37,404 nt of DNA, taken from Clostridia bacterium. Its GTDB lineage: Bacteria; Bacillota; Clostridia; Oscillospirales; CAG-272. Position numbers and translations under genes: made by a program. The notes beneath the pieces are model-generated. The model saw nothing but the letters and a program-made list of their open reading frames with translations. It was not told the DNA's origin and searched no databases. The stretch lies in assembly GCA_017539425.1 (NCBI GenBank), contig JAFYHA010000022.1:1-37404 (forward strand). The letters are read 5' to 3'. Position 1 is the first letter of the stretch. Every line of letters starts with the position of its first letter. Below, one piece after another: positions 8,217 to 14,935 of this stretch.

Positions 8217-8771
8217 TTAGTTCGGCGCTGAACAATTATCATTATGACCGTCCTGAGCCTTCTCTTCCCTCTTCCGTTTCCACCCGTAGACGATCCGGAG
8301 CACGACGGTCAGAAGGATTCCGGCCGCCAGCAGTGTTCCGGCCAGTGAACCCATGGAATCGATCAGGACGTCTTTCCAATCCGCGACTCTGCCCGGGACA
8401 AAATTCTGATGTCATTCATCCGTGACCGCATATGCGACGCGGCCGGCGTATCCGATCAGAAGAAACGGCCATCTTTTTTTGTTGAAATGCGTCAGGATCA
8501 CGACCAAGGAGGCCGTAAGAGCCCCCAGGATAAAGAACTCAAAAAAATGGGCGGCTTCTCTCAGGTTGGACTCGAACTGACTCAGCATAGCTGCGTCAGG
8601 CTCTTTGGGAAGAAATATCCTGACCATCAAATTTGCCAGAAAGGAGGATTTGGAAGAGGACTGAGCTGCGTCTTCCTGTGAATTGAAGAAAATGAAAAGC
8701 ATGGCGCCTATGACCAGAATCACAAAGATCACAACCGCAATTGTCCATCGTGTAACCGTCTGCCTTCTCAT
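8217..8771 (-). pseudogene. VanZ-like membrane protein interrupted by an in-frame TGA
   Basis: The first 119 codons (8771 down to 8415) encode a membrane segment (about residues 8-29), a middle membrane segment (FFEFFILGALTASLVVIL) and end ...GYAGRVAYAVTDE. A TGA follows at 8412-8414. The same frame then stays open for 64 codons to a TAA at 8217-8219, encoding HQNFVPGRVADWKDVLIDS and a third membrane segment (LAGTLLAAGILLTVVLRIV). VanZ proteins carry exactly this DE-x-HQ-x-FVPGR motif across the break, so TGA replaces one residue, plausibly a TGG tryptophan. Total length would be 184 residues, normal for VanZ-like proteins (teicoplanin resistance relatives, function unclear). It has AGGAGGGGG upstream and a good promoter. 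It is a nonsense mutant, a readthrough gene or a sequencing error. Confidence 0.85.
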
Positions 8772-8799
8772 AATGCCGCCCCCTCCTCATAATAATATT

Positions 8800-8828
8800 A
8801 TTATACAGACTGTCTGCTCTCTTGACAA
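8800..8828 (-). promoter_or_regulatory. Promoter of the VanZ-like gene
   Basis: On the minus strand TTGTCA (8823-8828) and TATAAT (8800-8805) with 17 bases between. The predicted start is about 20 bases before the AGG-rich ribosome binding site of the VanZ-like gene. It is divergent from the promoter at 8849-8877. Its presence suggests the interrupted gene is still transcribed. Confidence 0.75.
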
Positions 8829-8848
8829 GCCTTTTTCGCTTCTCTTCC

Positions 8849-8877
8849 TTTACTTTTCCGGACCGTTGTGCTACAAT
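8849..8877 (+). promoter_or_regulatory. Probable promoter of the membrane-anchored protein/MFS unit
   Basis: TTTACT (8849-8854) and TACAAT (8872-8877) with a 17-base spacer. The start would lie near 8884, about 40 bases before the ATG at 8924. The -35 is only a 4/6 match. Confidence 0.5.
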
Positions 8878-8923
8878 TCCTATCGGTTTTGGAAGGAGAA
8901 TTCATCCTTCAAAAAGGAGTTTT

Positions 8924-10447
8924 ATGAAAAAAGCTTTGCTCATCGTGGGTCTGGCTCTGGCCGGGCTGATTGTTCTGGTTCTGATCGCAGCAGGCGCCTT
9001 TTTGTTATCGGCTCGCGACTCCACGGACAGAACACCCGATGACATCCGCAAGGAAGCGCTGACCCTGGAACAACTGGTCCATCGTTCCGCGGTAAATGCC
9101 CTGGATACGGCCCCGCAGGATCCGGACTTGTCCATCCGAATGGATGCAGTCACCCTAAACCGGTATCTGTATGCCATACTTCCCAACCTGAAAGGTCTGG
9201 GCGTTCTGTCCTTTTCCGGTGCCTTTTCCGAATTTGCGGAGACAGGAGCGCTTCATATCGAACTTCCGACCCGTATCTGCGGAGTCCGCACCTGCTTATA
9301 TGCAACCGCTAAGATCGAGGACCGGGACGAGGTGCTGTCCGTCCGGCTGGAGAGCGCAAGAATTGGCCGCTTTGACTGCACTTCCTTCTGGATCCGTACG
9401 TTCATCCTTACGGATGGACTGGGCAAAAAACTGGAAAAGGCCCTGGCCGATATGGGTCTTACGGTCGAGATCGATATGTCCGGCCTTTTCATTCAGACCA
9501 CACACCGTGCCATTGCCACTATGATTTCTTCCCTGACTCGCGATGATCCCAACGCTTCCTTGTATGAAGTTCTCTCCAATCTGTGCCTTTCAAATCCCGA
9601 ACTGCTCGAATTCAAGACACTGGACAACCGTTTTGAGGTCGTTCTGCATACCGCGAATATGACTTATGACGAAACCCGGGACGGGCCTTTCCGGTATCCG
9701 CTGGATATGGATAATGTCAAGCCTAGGGTCGAATCCAATACCGGATTGAACATCCATACCGTTTCCGTGCTCTACAATCTGTATACGAAAGGTTATTCCG
9801 CACTCAGCGATGAGGAGCGACGTATCGCCGATTCCTGCGGAGCCACACAGTTGGAGCGGGGTATCCGGACGGCTTCCGGGCTGAGCATAGCGGAAGCCCT
9901 GATCATGCAGAAGCCGAGTATGCCGCTGGCTGAACTCATACTCAGGCAGAGCTATTCCGTCCGGATCGAGGATCAGACGCTGGATGCGATTCTGGCTAAT
10001 CTGCCCTTTGCGGGCAGTTGCGTGGCCTTTGCGGACGGACAAAGGACGGCCTATATCTGTGTGGAAGGCATAACCGCCCAGATTTTCAGAGACCGGTTGA
10101 CACTGTGCCTGTGTCTGAACCTGAACGGCCGGCGCGTGGCCTTGACGGTTGAGGGTTCCTGCCCTCCCGGAAACGGAGAATCCCTTGAGATCACCGTAGA
10201 CCAGATCCGTTTCGGCTCCTATGTACTCGATGGAGATTATATTACAGGTGTTCTTTCCTATCTGTCCGGAGTTCTGGCGACGGAGACTTGGATCGAACCC
10301 AAGCCTGAAACGGGAAGCATCCGGCTGTCCGTCGCAGAAATCCTGGACAGTAACGGAAGTTTTGATCTTCTGCGCAGGCAATGTGCCCGAAGCCAGTTTG
10401 CTCTCAACGACCGGACTCTGGTCCTGACCTACTTCTTCTTTAAATAA
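8924..10447 (+). CDS. Membrane-anchored protein of unknown function with two similar-looking lobes
   Basis: 507 residues from ATG 8924, which has GGAG five bases upstream. An earlier in-frame start at 8822 lies before the promoter. Residues 4-27 form one hydrophobic anchor with a lysine pair before it, and the rest should be outside the cell. I do not recognise a named family with confidence. The layout (anchor, then repeated long beta-strand-like segments such as VLSVRLESARIGRF and LEITVDQIRFGSYVL) resembles YpmS/DUF2140-like or AsmA-like lipid-groove proteins. The region around residues 75-165 and that around 350-430 look alike in order of elements, which suggests an internal duplication. 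It is followed 11 bases later by an MFS gene, so the two are probably co-expressed. Confidence 0.7.
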   Translation: MKKALLIVGLALAGLIVLVLIAAGAFLLSARDSTDRTPDDIRKEALTLEQLVHRSAVNALDTAPQDPDLSIRMDAVTLNRYLYAILPNLKGLGVLSFSGAFSEFAETGALHIELPTRICGVRTCLYATAKIEDRDEVLSVRLESARIGRFDCTSFWIRTFILTDGLGKKLEKALADMGLTVEIDMSGLFIQTTHRAIATMISSLTRDDPNASLYEVLSNLCLSNPELLEFKTLDNRFEVVLHTANMTYDETRDGPFRYPLDMDNVKPRVESNTGLNIHTVSVLYNLYTKGYSALSDEERRIADSCGATQLERGIRTASGLSIAEALIMQKPSMPLAELILRQSYSVRIEDQTLDAILANLPFAGSCVAFADGQRTAYICVEGITAQIFRDRLTLCLCLNLNGRRVALTVEGSCPPGNGESLEITVDQIRFGSYVLDGDYITGVLSYLSGVLATETWIEPKPETGSIRLSVAEILDSNGSFDLLRRQCARSQFALNDRTLVLTYFFFK

Positions 10448-10458
10448 GGACGGCTGTT

Positions 10459-11715
10459 ATGGACGATACAAAAGAAAAAAACAGCTCTTTGACTTTTCTG
10501 TTCTCAGCAGTCTACTTTCTGAGTTATTTTACCCGTTACACATATGCTGCCGTTCTGGCGGAACTGATCGTGAATCTGGATGTCACCAAATCGCAGGCCG
10601 GGATCGCGCAGACAGGTTTTTTCTTCGTGTACGGTGTGGCCCAGATCTTTGCCGGGATTCTAGGAGATAAGCACCAGCCCAAGAATGTGATCCTTTTCGG
10701 CCTGCTCGGAACCTCCGTCGTCAATGTGACGATGTGCTTCATGACAGATATCTATGTGATGGCCGCGGTCTGGATGGTCAACGGCTTTTTCCAGTCCATG
10801 TTCTGGCCTCCGCTGGTCAGGCTTGTGAACCACTCCTTCAAGGGCAAGAAATACAACAAGGTCATCACGATCATCAGCCAGGCCTGCAATGTGGGAACCG
10901 TATGCATCTACCTGTGCGCAGCCGGGCTGATTTCCTTCAGTTCCTGGCGCATCGTGTTCGCCGTATCGGGAGGTCTGGGACTTCTCTTCGCCTCGATCTG
11001 GTTCCTCTGCACCAGAAAGCTTCTTCTGGACAATTCTCCGGTCCCTGCGTCCGGTCAGGATGTTCCGGAGACAGAACGCAGGCTCAATTTCAAGACGTTG
11101 GCCAGACTGGGTGCTCTGCCCGTCTTTGCCGCGATCGTGATCAACGGAGCCCTCCGGGACGGGGTGTCCTCCTGGTTGACCACTTATCTAAATGAGTCCT
11201 TTGATTTCGGAACCTCCTTTTCCATCATGTCAGGCGCCGTGATCCCCATCTTCGGCGTATTGTGCCTGACCGTGGCCGCCATCTTCATCAGCCGTATCCG
11301 CAACGAGCTGCGCCTGGCCAGTATCTTTTACATGTTTGCATCCGGAATGGCCCTGCTTCTCGTGTTCTTCTTCAGACGGTCCGTACCCGTGGATATCGTT
11401 CTGTTTGCCCTGATCGCAGGAAGCATGCACGGCACAAACCTGATCATCATTGCGGACTTTCCGCATTATTTTGCACGATACGGCAAGATCTCGACTTTTT
11501 CCGGAATCCTGAATGCATTTGTCTATCTCGGTTCAGCCGTTTCCATCTACGGCATTGCAAGGCTGGCTGAGACATTCGGGTGGAAAGTCACGTTCATCGT
11601 CTGGGTCTGCATCGCAATCGTGGCGGCGGTTTGCTGCTTCCTCAGTTCCCTGCACTGGACGGAGATCGAAAAGGGTCAGGATTCTCCTCCCCCTCCGCAA
11701 AAAGCAGACCCATAA
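10459..11715 (+). CDS. MFS transporter, organophosphate:phosphate antiporter-like
   Basis: 418 residues with about 12 membrane segments. The N-terminus (FLSYFTRYTYAAVLAEL), the loop GDKHQPKNVILFG between segments 2 and 3, and NGFFQSMFWPPLVRLV resemble the GlpT/UhpT/UhpC branch of the major facilitator superfamily. The substrate cannot be read from sequence; sugar phosphates or glycerol phosphate are typical for this branch. A charged linker at about residues 195-215 separates the two halves. It begins 11 bases after the preceding gene (AAGGA upstream) and ends at a bidirectional terminator. Confidence 0.85.
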   Translation: MDDTKEKNSSLTFLFSAVYFLSYFTRYTYAAVLAELIVNLDVTKSQAGIAQTGFFFVYGVAQIFAGILGDKHQPKNVILFGLLGTSVVNVTMCFMTDIYVMAAVWMVNGFFQSMFWPPLVRLVNHSFKGKKYNKVITIISQACNVGTVCIYLCAAGLISFSSWRIVFAVSGGLGLLFASIWFLCTRKLLLDNSPVPASGQDVPETERRLNFKTLARLGALPVFAAIVINGALRDGVSSWLTTYLNESFDFGTSFSIMSGAVIPIFGVLCLTVAAIFISRIRNELRLASIFYMFASGMALLLVFFFRRSVPVDIVLFALIAGSMHGTNLIIIADFPHYFARYGKISTFSGILNAFVYLGSAVSIYGIARLAETFGWKVTFIVWVCIAIVAAVCCFLSSLHWTEIEKGQDSPPPPQKADP

Positions 11716-11718
11716 CAG

Positions 11719-11746
11719 AAAAGCGCTGCGTCTCCGCAGCGCTTTT
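11719..11746. terminator. Bidirectional terminator between convergent units
   Basis: A perfect 12-base-pair stem (11719-11730 with 11735-11746) with a four-base loop. It is flanked by A4 on one side and T4 on the other, so it can end both the plus-strand MFS transcript and the minus-strand MscL/YegP transcript. Confidence 0.9.
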
Positions 11747-11763
11747 CTGATGAGGGCTATGCC

Positions 11764-12141
11764 TTATTTCTTGAGCGTGGTGTCTTCGACATCCGCGGTC
11801 GGAGCGTTCTTGCGAATGCTCTCAATACCTTTGAGACAGCTGGACTTGGCAGAATAGCCTTCCGAGGTCGCAATATTCTCTCCGTTACGGGCCTTCAGTC
11901 TGAAACGGTATTCGCCCTTCTTGTCCAGATAGACCTCAAACTTCGGATTCGGGATGACCGTCGGGTTCTTCAGTGTCTGATCCTCGATTTCAGCCTTGCA
12001 GTTTGTCCGCACGCTCTCAATACCGTTCTGGCATGAGGACTTGGAACTGTAGACCTCGGATGTGGCAATCACCTCGTGGTTGCTGGCCAGCAGATCAAAC
12101 TTGATCCCCGTGTTCGTTTTTCTAATCACGAATTTTCCCAT
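11764..12141 (-). CDS. YegP-like protein with two DUF1508 repeats
   Basis: 125 residues from ATG 12141 (MGKFVIRKTNTG; GGAGGAAAG upstream). A start five codons earlier at 12156 would place that ribosome binding site inside the gene. The protein holds two DUF1508 repeats. The first is about residues 1-50, with F-L-L-A-S-N-H-E-V-I-A-T-S-E-V-Y-S-S-K-S-S-C. The second is about residues 65-112, with RLKARNGENIATSEGYSAK. Each has the F-x-L-K-A/S-x-N-G/H-x-x-I-A-x-S-E-x-Y and C-x-x-GI-E-S-x-R-x-N signature. It is a small soluble beta/alpha repeat protein of unknown biochemical role. It lies 18 bases after mscL and is last in its unit. Confidence 0.92.
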   Translation of the reverse strand: MGKFVIRKTNTGIKFDLLASNHEVIATSEVYSSKSSCQNGIESVRTNCKAEIEDQTLKNPTVIPNPKFEVYLDKKGEYRFRLKARNGENIATSEGYSAKSSCLKGIESIRKNAPTADVEDTTLKK

Positions 12142-12174
12142 TGTTCTTTCCTCCACTATTGTTTTGGCGCCTTA

Positions 12175-12813
12175 TCAGGACTGCGCCGAACCTTTTTCTG
12201 TCTGCAACCGTTTGATTTCGTCACGGATCTCGGCCAGTAGTTCTCTCTGTTCTCGGATATCCGCGTAAAAGGCCTGTTCCTGCTCCATTCTGGCCTGCGC
12301 AGCAGCCGCCTGCTCTTCTGCCGCGCGCTTGGCCTCTTCCGCCCGTTTGGCATCCTCAGCCGCTCTTTTTTCGATCTCCGCCTTGCGGATCCTACGGCGG
12401 ATCCGGTTGATGACGCTGATGAACAGGTATAACATGAGGGCAATCAGGAAGAAGTCGATCGTAACCTCGATCAGACTGCCGTATTTCAATGCGATCTCCG
12501 CTTTTTCCGCAGTCTCTTCGGCCAAGACATACTTCCAGTCCGACATCTTGATGCCGCTGGTTATGATTGCAATCAGGGGAGTGATGATGAACTCCACAAC
12601 GCCGGTCACGATTTTATTGAACGCAGCACTGATCGCCAGCGCGACCGCCAGTTCCACCACATCTCCGCGTGTTACAAATTTTCGGAAGCCGTTGGAAAAC
12701 TCGTCTTTTTCGCGCTTGATTCTCTTTTTTCTCTCGTTCTTTTTGTGTTCTTTCTCTTTCTCCAGGCCCTCCTGGATCTTCTGCTCCAGGGCCTGCTGGT
12801 CAGCGGCACTCAT
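12175..12813 (-). CDS. mscL: Large-conductance mechanosensitive channel MscL with long tails
   Basis: 212 residues, against about 130-150 in typical MscL. A charged Lys/Glu helix (residues 1-38) precedes the family N-terminus FSNGFRKFVTRGDVVELAVALAIS. Membrane segment 1 spans about 52-82 with AAFNKIV, the periplasmic loop includes WKYVLAEETAEKAEIALKYG, and membrane segment 2 spans about 113-136. After the RIRRRIRK cluster comes an approximately 70-residue Ala/Glu/Arg-rich coiled coil (143-205), longer than the usual C-terminal bundle. MscL opens under membrane tension to release solutes on osmotic downshock. AGGAGG lies 10 bases upstream. The gene starts 27 bases after the mutarotase-like gene. 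Confidence 0.92.
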   Translation of the reverse strand: MSAADQQALEQKIQEGLEKEKEHKKNERKKRIKREKDEFSNGFRKFVTRGDVVELAVALAISAAFNKIVTGVVEFIITPLIAIITSGIKMSDWKYVLAEETAEKAEIALKYGSLIEVTIDFFLIALMLYLFISVINRIRRRIRKAEIEKRAAEDAKRAEEAKRAAEEQAAAAQARMEQEQAFYADIREQRELLAEIRDEIKRLQTEKGSAQS

Positions 12814-12840
12814 AAGGCAACAACCTCCTGTCTTTTAGGC

Positions 12841-13743
12841 TTAATCCTTTTGGATCGATATCTTCAGGACAAACGTTACGGTCTGCCCGGGTTGAATGAG
12901 CGTTTCATATCCGTGTTCTTCAGCTCTGTCCGGCGCATCATAGGGTGCCGTACAGGGTTCCAACGCAATATTGTACATATCCTTGAAGGCACCGTTATTG
13001 AACCAGACTCCCAGGTAGGGGACCTTCTGGAAATCCACCTGCATACACAGTTTCTTGCCGTCGGGATACCGGATGCCAAACCGGCCCTCGGGCATTTTTT
13101 CAAGGTAGTAAAATTTATAGGTCCACCCTTCTCCACGTTTGTATCCGGTCAATGACTCGGTAGGCAGTGTGTCTGGATCCTCGTCATCCGGCCCGAACAT
13201 CACAACTCTCGGTGTCTTCGGACCATAGGATGTGAACACCTGAGCTCCGTCCACCCCCTGACACATGCAGTGCCCGGCCCAGAGTGCGGGAAACGGATCC
13301 GTTCCCGTGTTTCGTATGTGATATACGATTTCAAGCGACCCATCATTTAACAAACTGACGTCTTTCTGATAGGTATACCGGAATTCATCGGAACGGAATG
13401 ACAACGTGAACGCATTCCGGTGAAGCGCGATCTCCATCGGCACACGGCAGACCTCTCCGTGATCCGGATAAGTCTTCCCGGCAAACGGACCGCTTTCGGG
13501 CGTGTACGGATCGATGGTCGGGAACATATCGTCAAATCCGCTGCATTCGGAGGATACGTAATCCCCGTCATAATCCAGTGCCAGATACTCTTCGCCCGTT
13601 GCCTGGGCCAGAAACTCCTGGCCGTCCCGGACGTCTTTCAGCGATACGAGTTTCCCCCCGTCTTCATACAGGAAGCCCGCCTCCAAAATCTCATTTTTGA
13701 TGACCATCATAGGCCGGTCCTTATATCGGCTCAATTCAACCAT
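12841..13743 (-). CDS. Galactose mutarotase-like (aldose 1-epimerase superfamily) protein
   Basis: 300 residues from ATG 13743 (MVELSRYKDRP), which overlaps the preceding stop codon by 8 bases, with GAAGG upstream. Superfamily features: VSLKDVRDGQEFL near the N-terminus, GFDDMFPTIDPY, YPDHGEVCR, a segment IRNTGTDPFPALWAGH, and LEPCTAPYD near the end, whose glutamate sits where the family's catalytic base is found. The classical GalM histidine pair is not clear, so it may not act as a true mutarotase. It is coupled to the flavin/2Fe-2S reductase gene and followed by mscL. Confidence 0.75.
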   Translation of the reverse strand: MVELSRYKDRPMMVIKNEILEAGFLYEDGGKLVSLKDVRDGQEFLAQATGEEYLALDYDGDYVSSECSGFDDMFPTIDPYTPESGPFAGKTYPDHGEVCRVPMEIALHRNAFTLSFRSDEFRYTYQKDVSLLNDGSLEIVYHIRNTGTDPFPALWAGHCMCQGVDGAQVFTSYGPKTPRVVMFGPDDEDPDTLPTESLTGYKRGEGWTYKFYYLEKMPEGRFGIRYPDGKKLCMQVDFQKVPYLGVWFNNGAFKDMYNIALEPCTAPYDAPDRAEEHGYETLIQPGQTVTFVLKISIQKD

Positions 13744-14935
13744 TCTGTTTTCCTTCTTTCCCGCTTGGGTAGCCCGTGACATCCAGTTCCAGATCCGTCA
13801 GCGGATAGGTTTCGCAGAGATGGATCTGATTGTAGAGGATATCCGCTTCCCTTTCGTGCTCTTTCTGATTCGGGGCAAACACGTTTCCGCTCCGCAAAGA
13901 ACTGCGGCAGAACCCGCAAACGCCGCTCCGGCATCCGGATACAACCGCTATTCCGGCATTCTCCAGGCTCCTCAGAATCGTGGCCTGCGGATCTGCGCGG
14001 ACTGTATACACTTTCCCTTGCATCCGTACCGTCAGGGTAACTTTTTCCGGGACCTCCCCGGGTGCGTCCGGATATGTCTCAAGCCGGCCCGCCTCTCCGG
14101 GAACCTCCATACGGGTATATTTACGTTCGAGTCCGATTTTCTGCAACGCTCCGCGGACCGATTCGATCATTTTCCGGGGGCCGGATACGAACACGGAAGA
14201 ATGCTCCTGTAAAGACTCGCGGATCACGGATTCGTCGATAAATCCGGACCTTTGGCCGGGCCGCGATTCTTCGCTGAATACATACACCGTGCGAAGTCGG
14301 CCGTCGCTGGCGGAACACAATGCATCCAGAACGTCTCCGAACGCTCGATCCCGCGGGGTTCGGCAACCGTAAAGGACCGTCATTGTCCGCCCGTCGTTCC
14401 GTCCGGTGATATCCATAGCCATGGACACAAACGGTGTGATTCCGCTTCCGCCCGCAATCGCCAATATGTGCTTCTCGTCCCGAAGGGGCTGAAAGACGAA
14501 TGTGCCCTCGGGCGCGCTGATCTCCAGTCTGGTCCCGACTGTCCAGTGATCCCGGGCATACACCGAGCACAGCCCGTCCGGGATCGCTTTGACGGCGATC
14601 TGATACACATTCCCGGAAGGCGACCCGCACAATGAGTAGGGTCTGGAACAGCGGATCTCTCCGATCTCAAACCGAACGGAAATATATTGGCCGGGTTCAA
14701 ACGGGGCCAGCTGCGTCTGTCCCTTATCCGCATCCGGGATCAGGGTATACAGATTCATATTTCCGGTCAGCGCTTCCACACGGGAAACGGTCACGAATTG
14801 TCTGGAAGGATGTCTTAGCGCAGCCAGACGGTTTGGAAAGAAATCCATCTCCGGCATCTTTCCGGAGGCTTCCGCCGTTTTCGCTTCTCGGAGAGGCTGC
14901 AGTTTCAGAAAATTCTGGAATCCGATACGACTCAT
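13736..14935 (-). CDS. Flavin- and 2Fe-2S-containing NAD(P)H reductase
   Basis: 399 residues. An approximately 50-residue N-terminal extension is followed by an FNR-type FAD domain (FEPGQYISVRF, CSRPYSLCGSP), a NAD(P) domain (AIAGGSGITPFVSM, then YGCRTPRDRAF and VFVSGPRKMI), and a C-terminal plant-type ferredoxin domain with CRSGVCGFC and a fourth cysteine in IHLCETYP. The domain order matches phthalate-dioxygenase-reductase-like and Hcr-like electron transfer proteins, which pass electrons from NAD(P)H through flavin to the iron-sulfur cluster and a partner enzyme. Its ATG overlaps the stop of the FAD oxidoreductase gene (ATGA), so that protein is the likely partner. Confidence 0.88.
   Translation of the reverse strand: MSRIGFQNFLKLQPLREAKTAEASGKMPEMDFFPNRLAALRHPSRQFVTVSRVEALTGNMNLYTLIPDADKGQTQLAPFEPGQYISVRFEIGEIRCSRPYSLCGSPSGNVYQIAVKAIPDGLCSVYARDHWTVGTRLEISAPEGTFVFQPLRDEKHILAIAGGSGITPFVSMAMDITGRNDGRTMTVLYGCRTPRDRAFGDVLDALCSASDGRLRTVYVFSEESRPGQRSGFIDESVIRESLQEHSSVFVSGPRKMIESVRGALQKIGLERKYTRMEVPGEAGRLETYPDAPGEVPEKVTLTVRMQGKVYTVRADPQATILRSLENAGIAVVSGCRSGVCGFCRSSLRSGNVFAPNQKEHEREADILYNQIHLCETYPLTDLELDVTGYPSGKEGKQNG

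Noticed and set aside
8412-8414. Organism-wide reading of UGA as tryptophan
   Set aside because: recR, the sugar isomerase and the 2Fe-2S reductase all end in TGA immediately followed by, or overlapping, the next gene's start signals, and tryptophan is encoded by TGG elsewhere.
9590-10381. 263-codon minus-strand open frame
   Set aside because: It lies inside the anchored unknown protein gene on the other strand; the plus-strand gene has promoter, ribosome binding site and membrane anchor.
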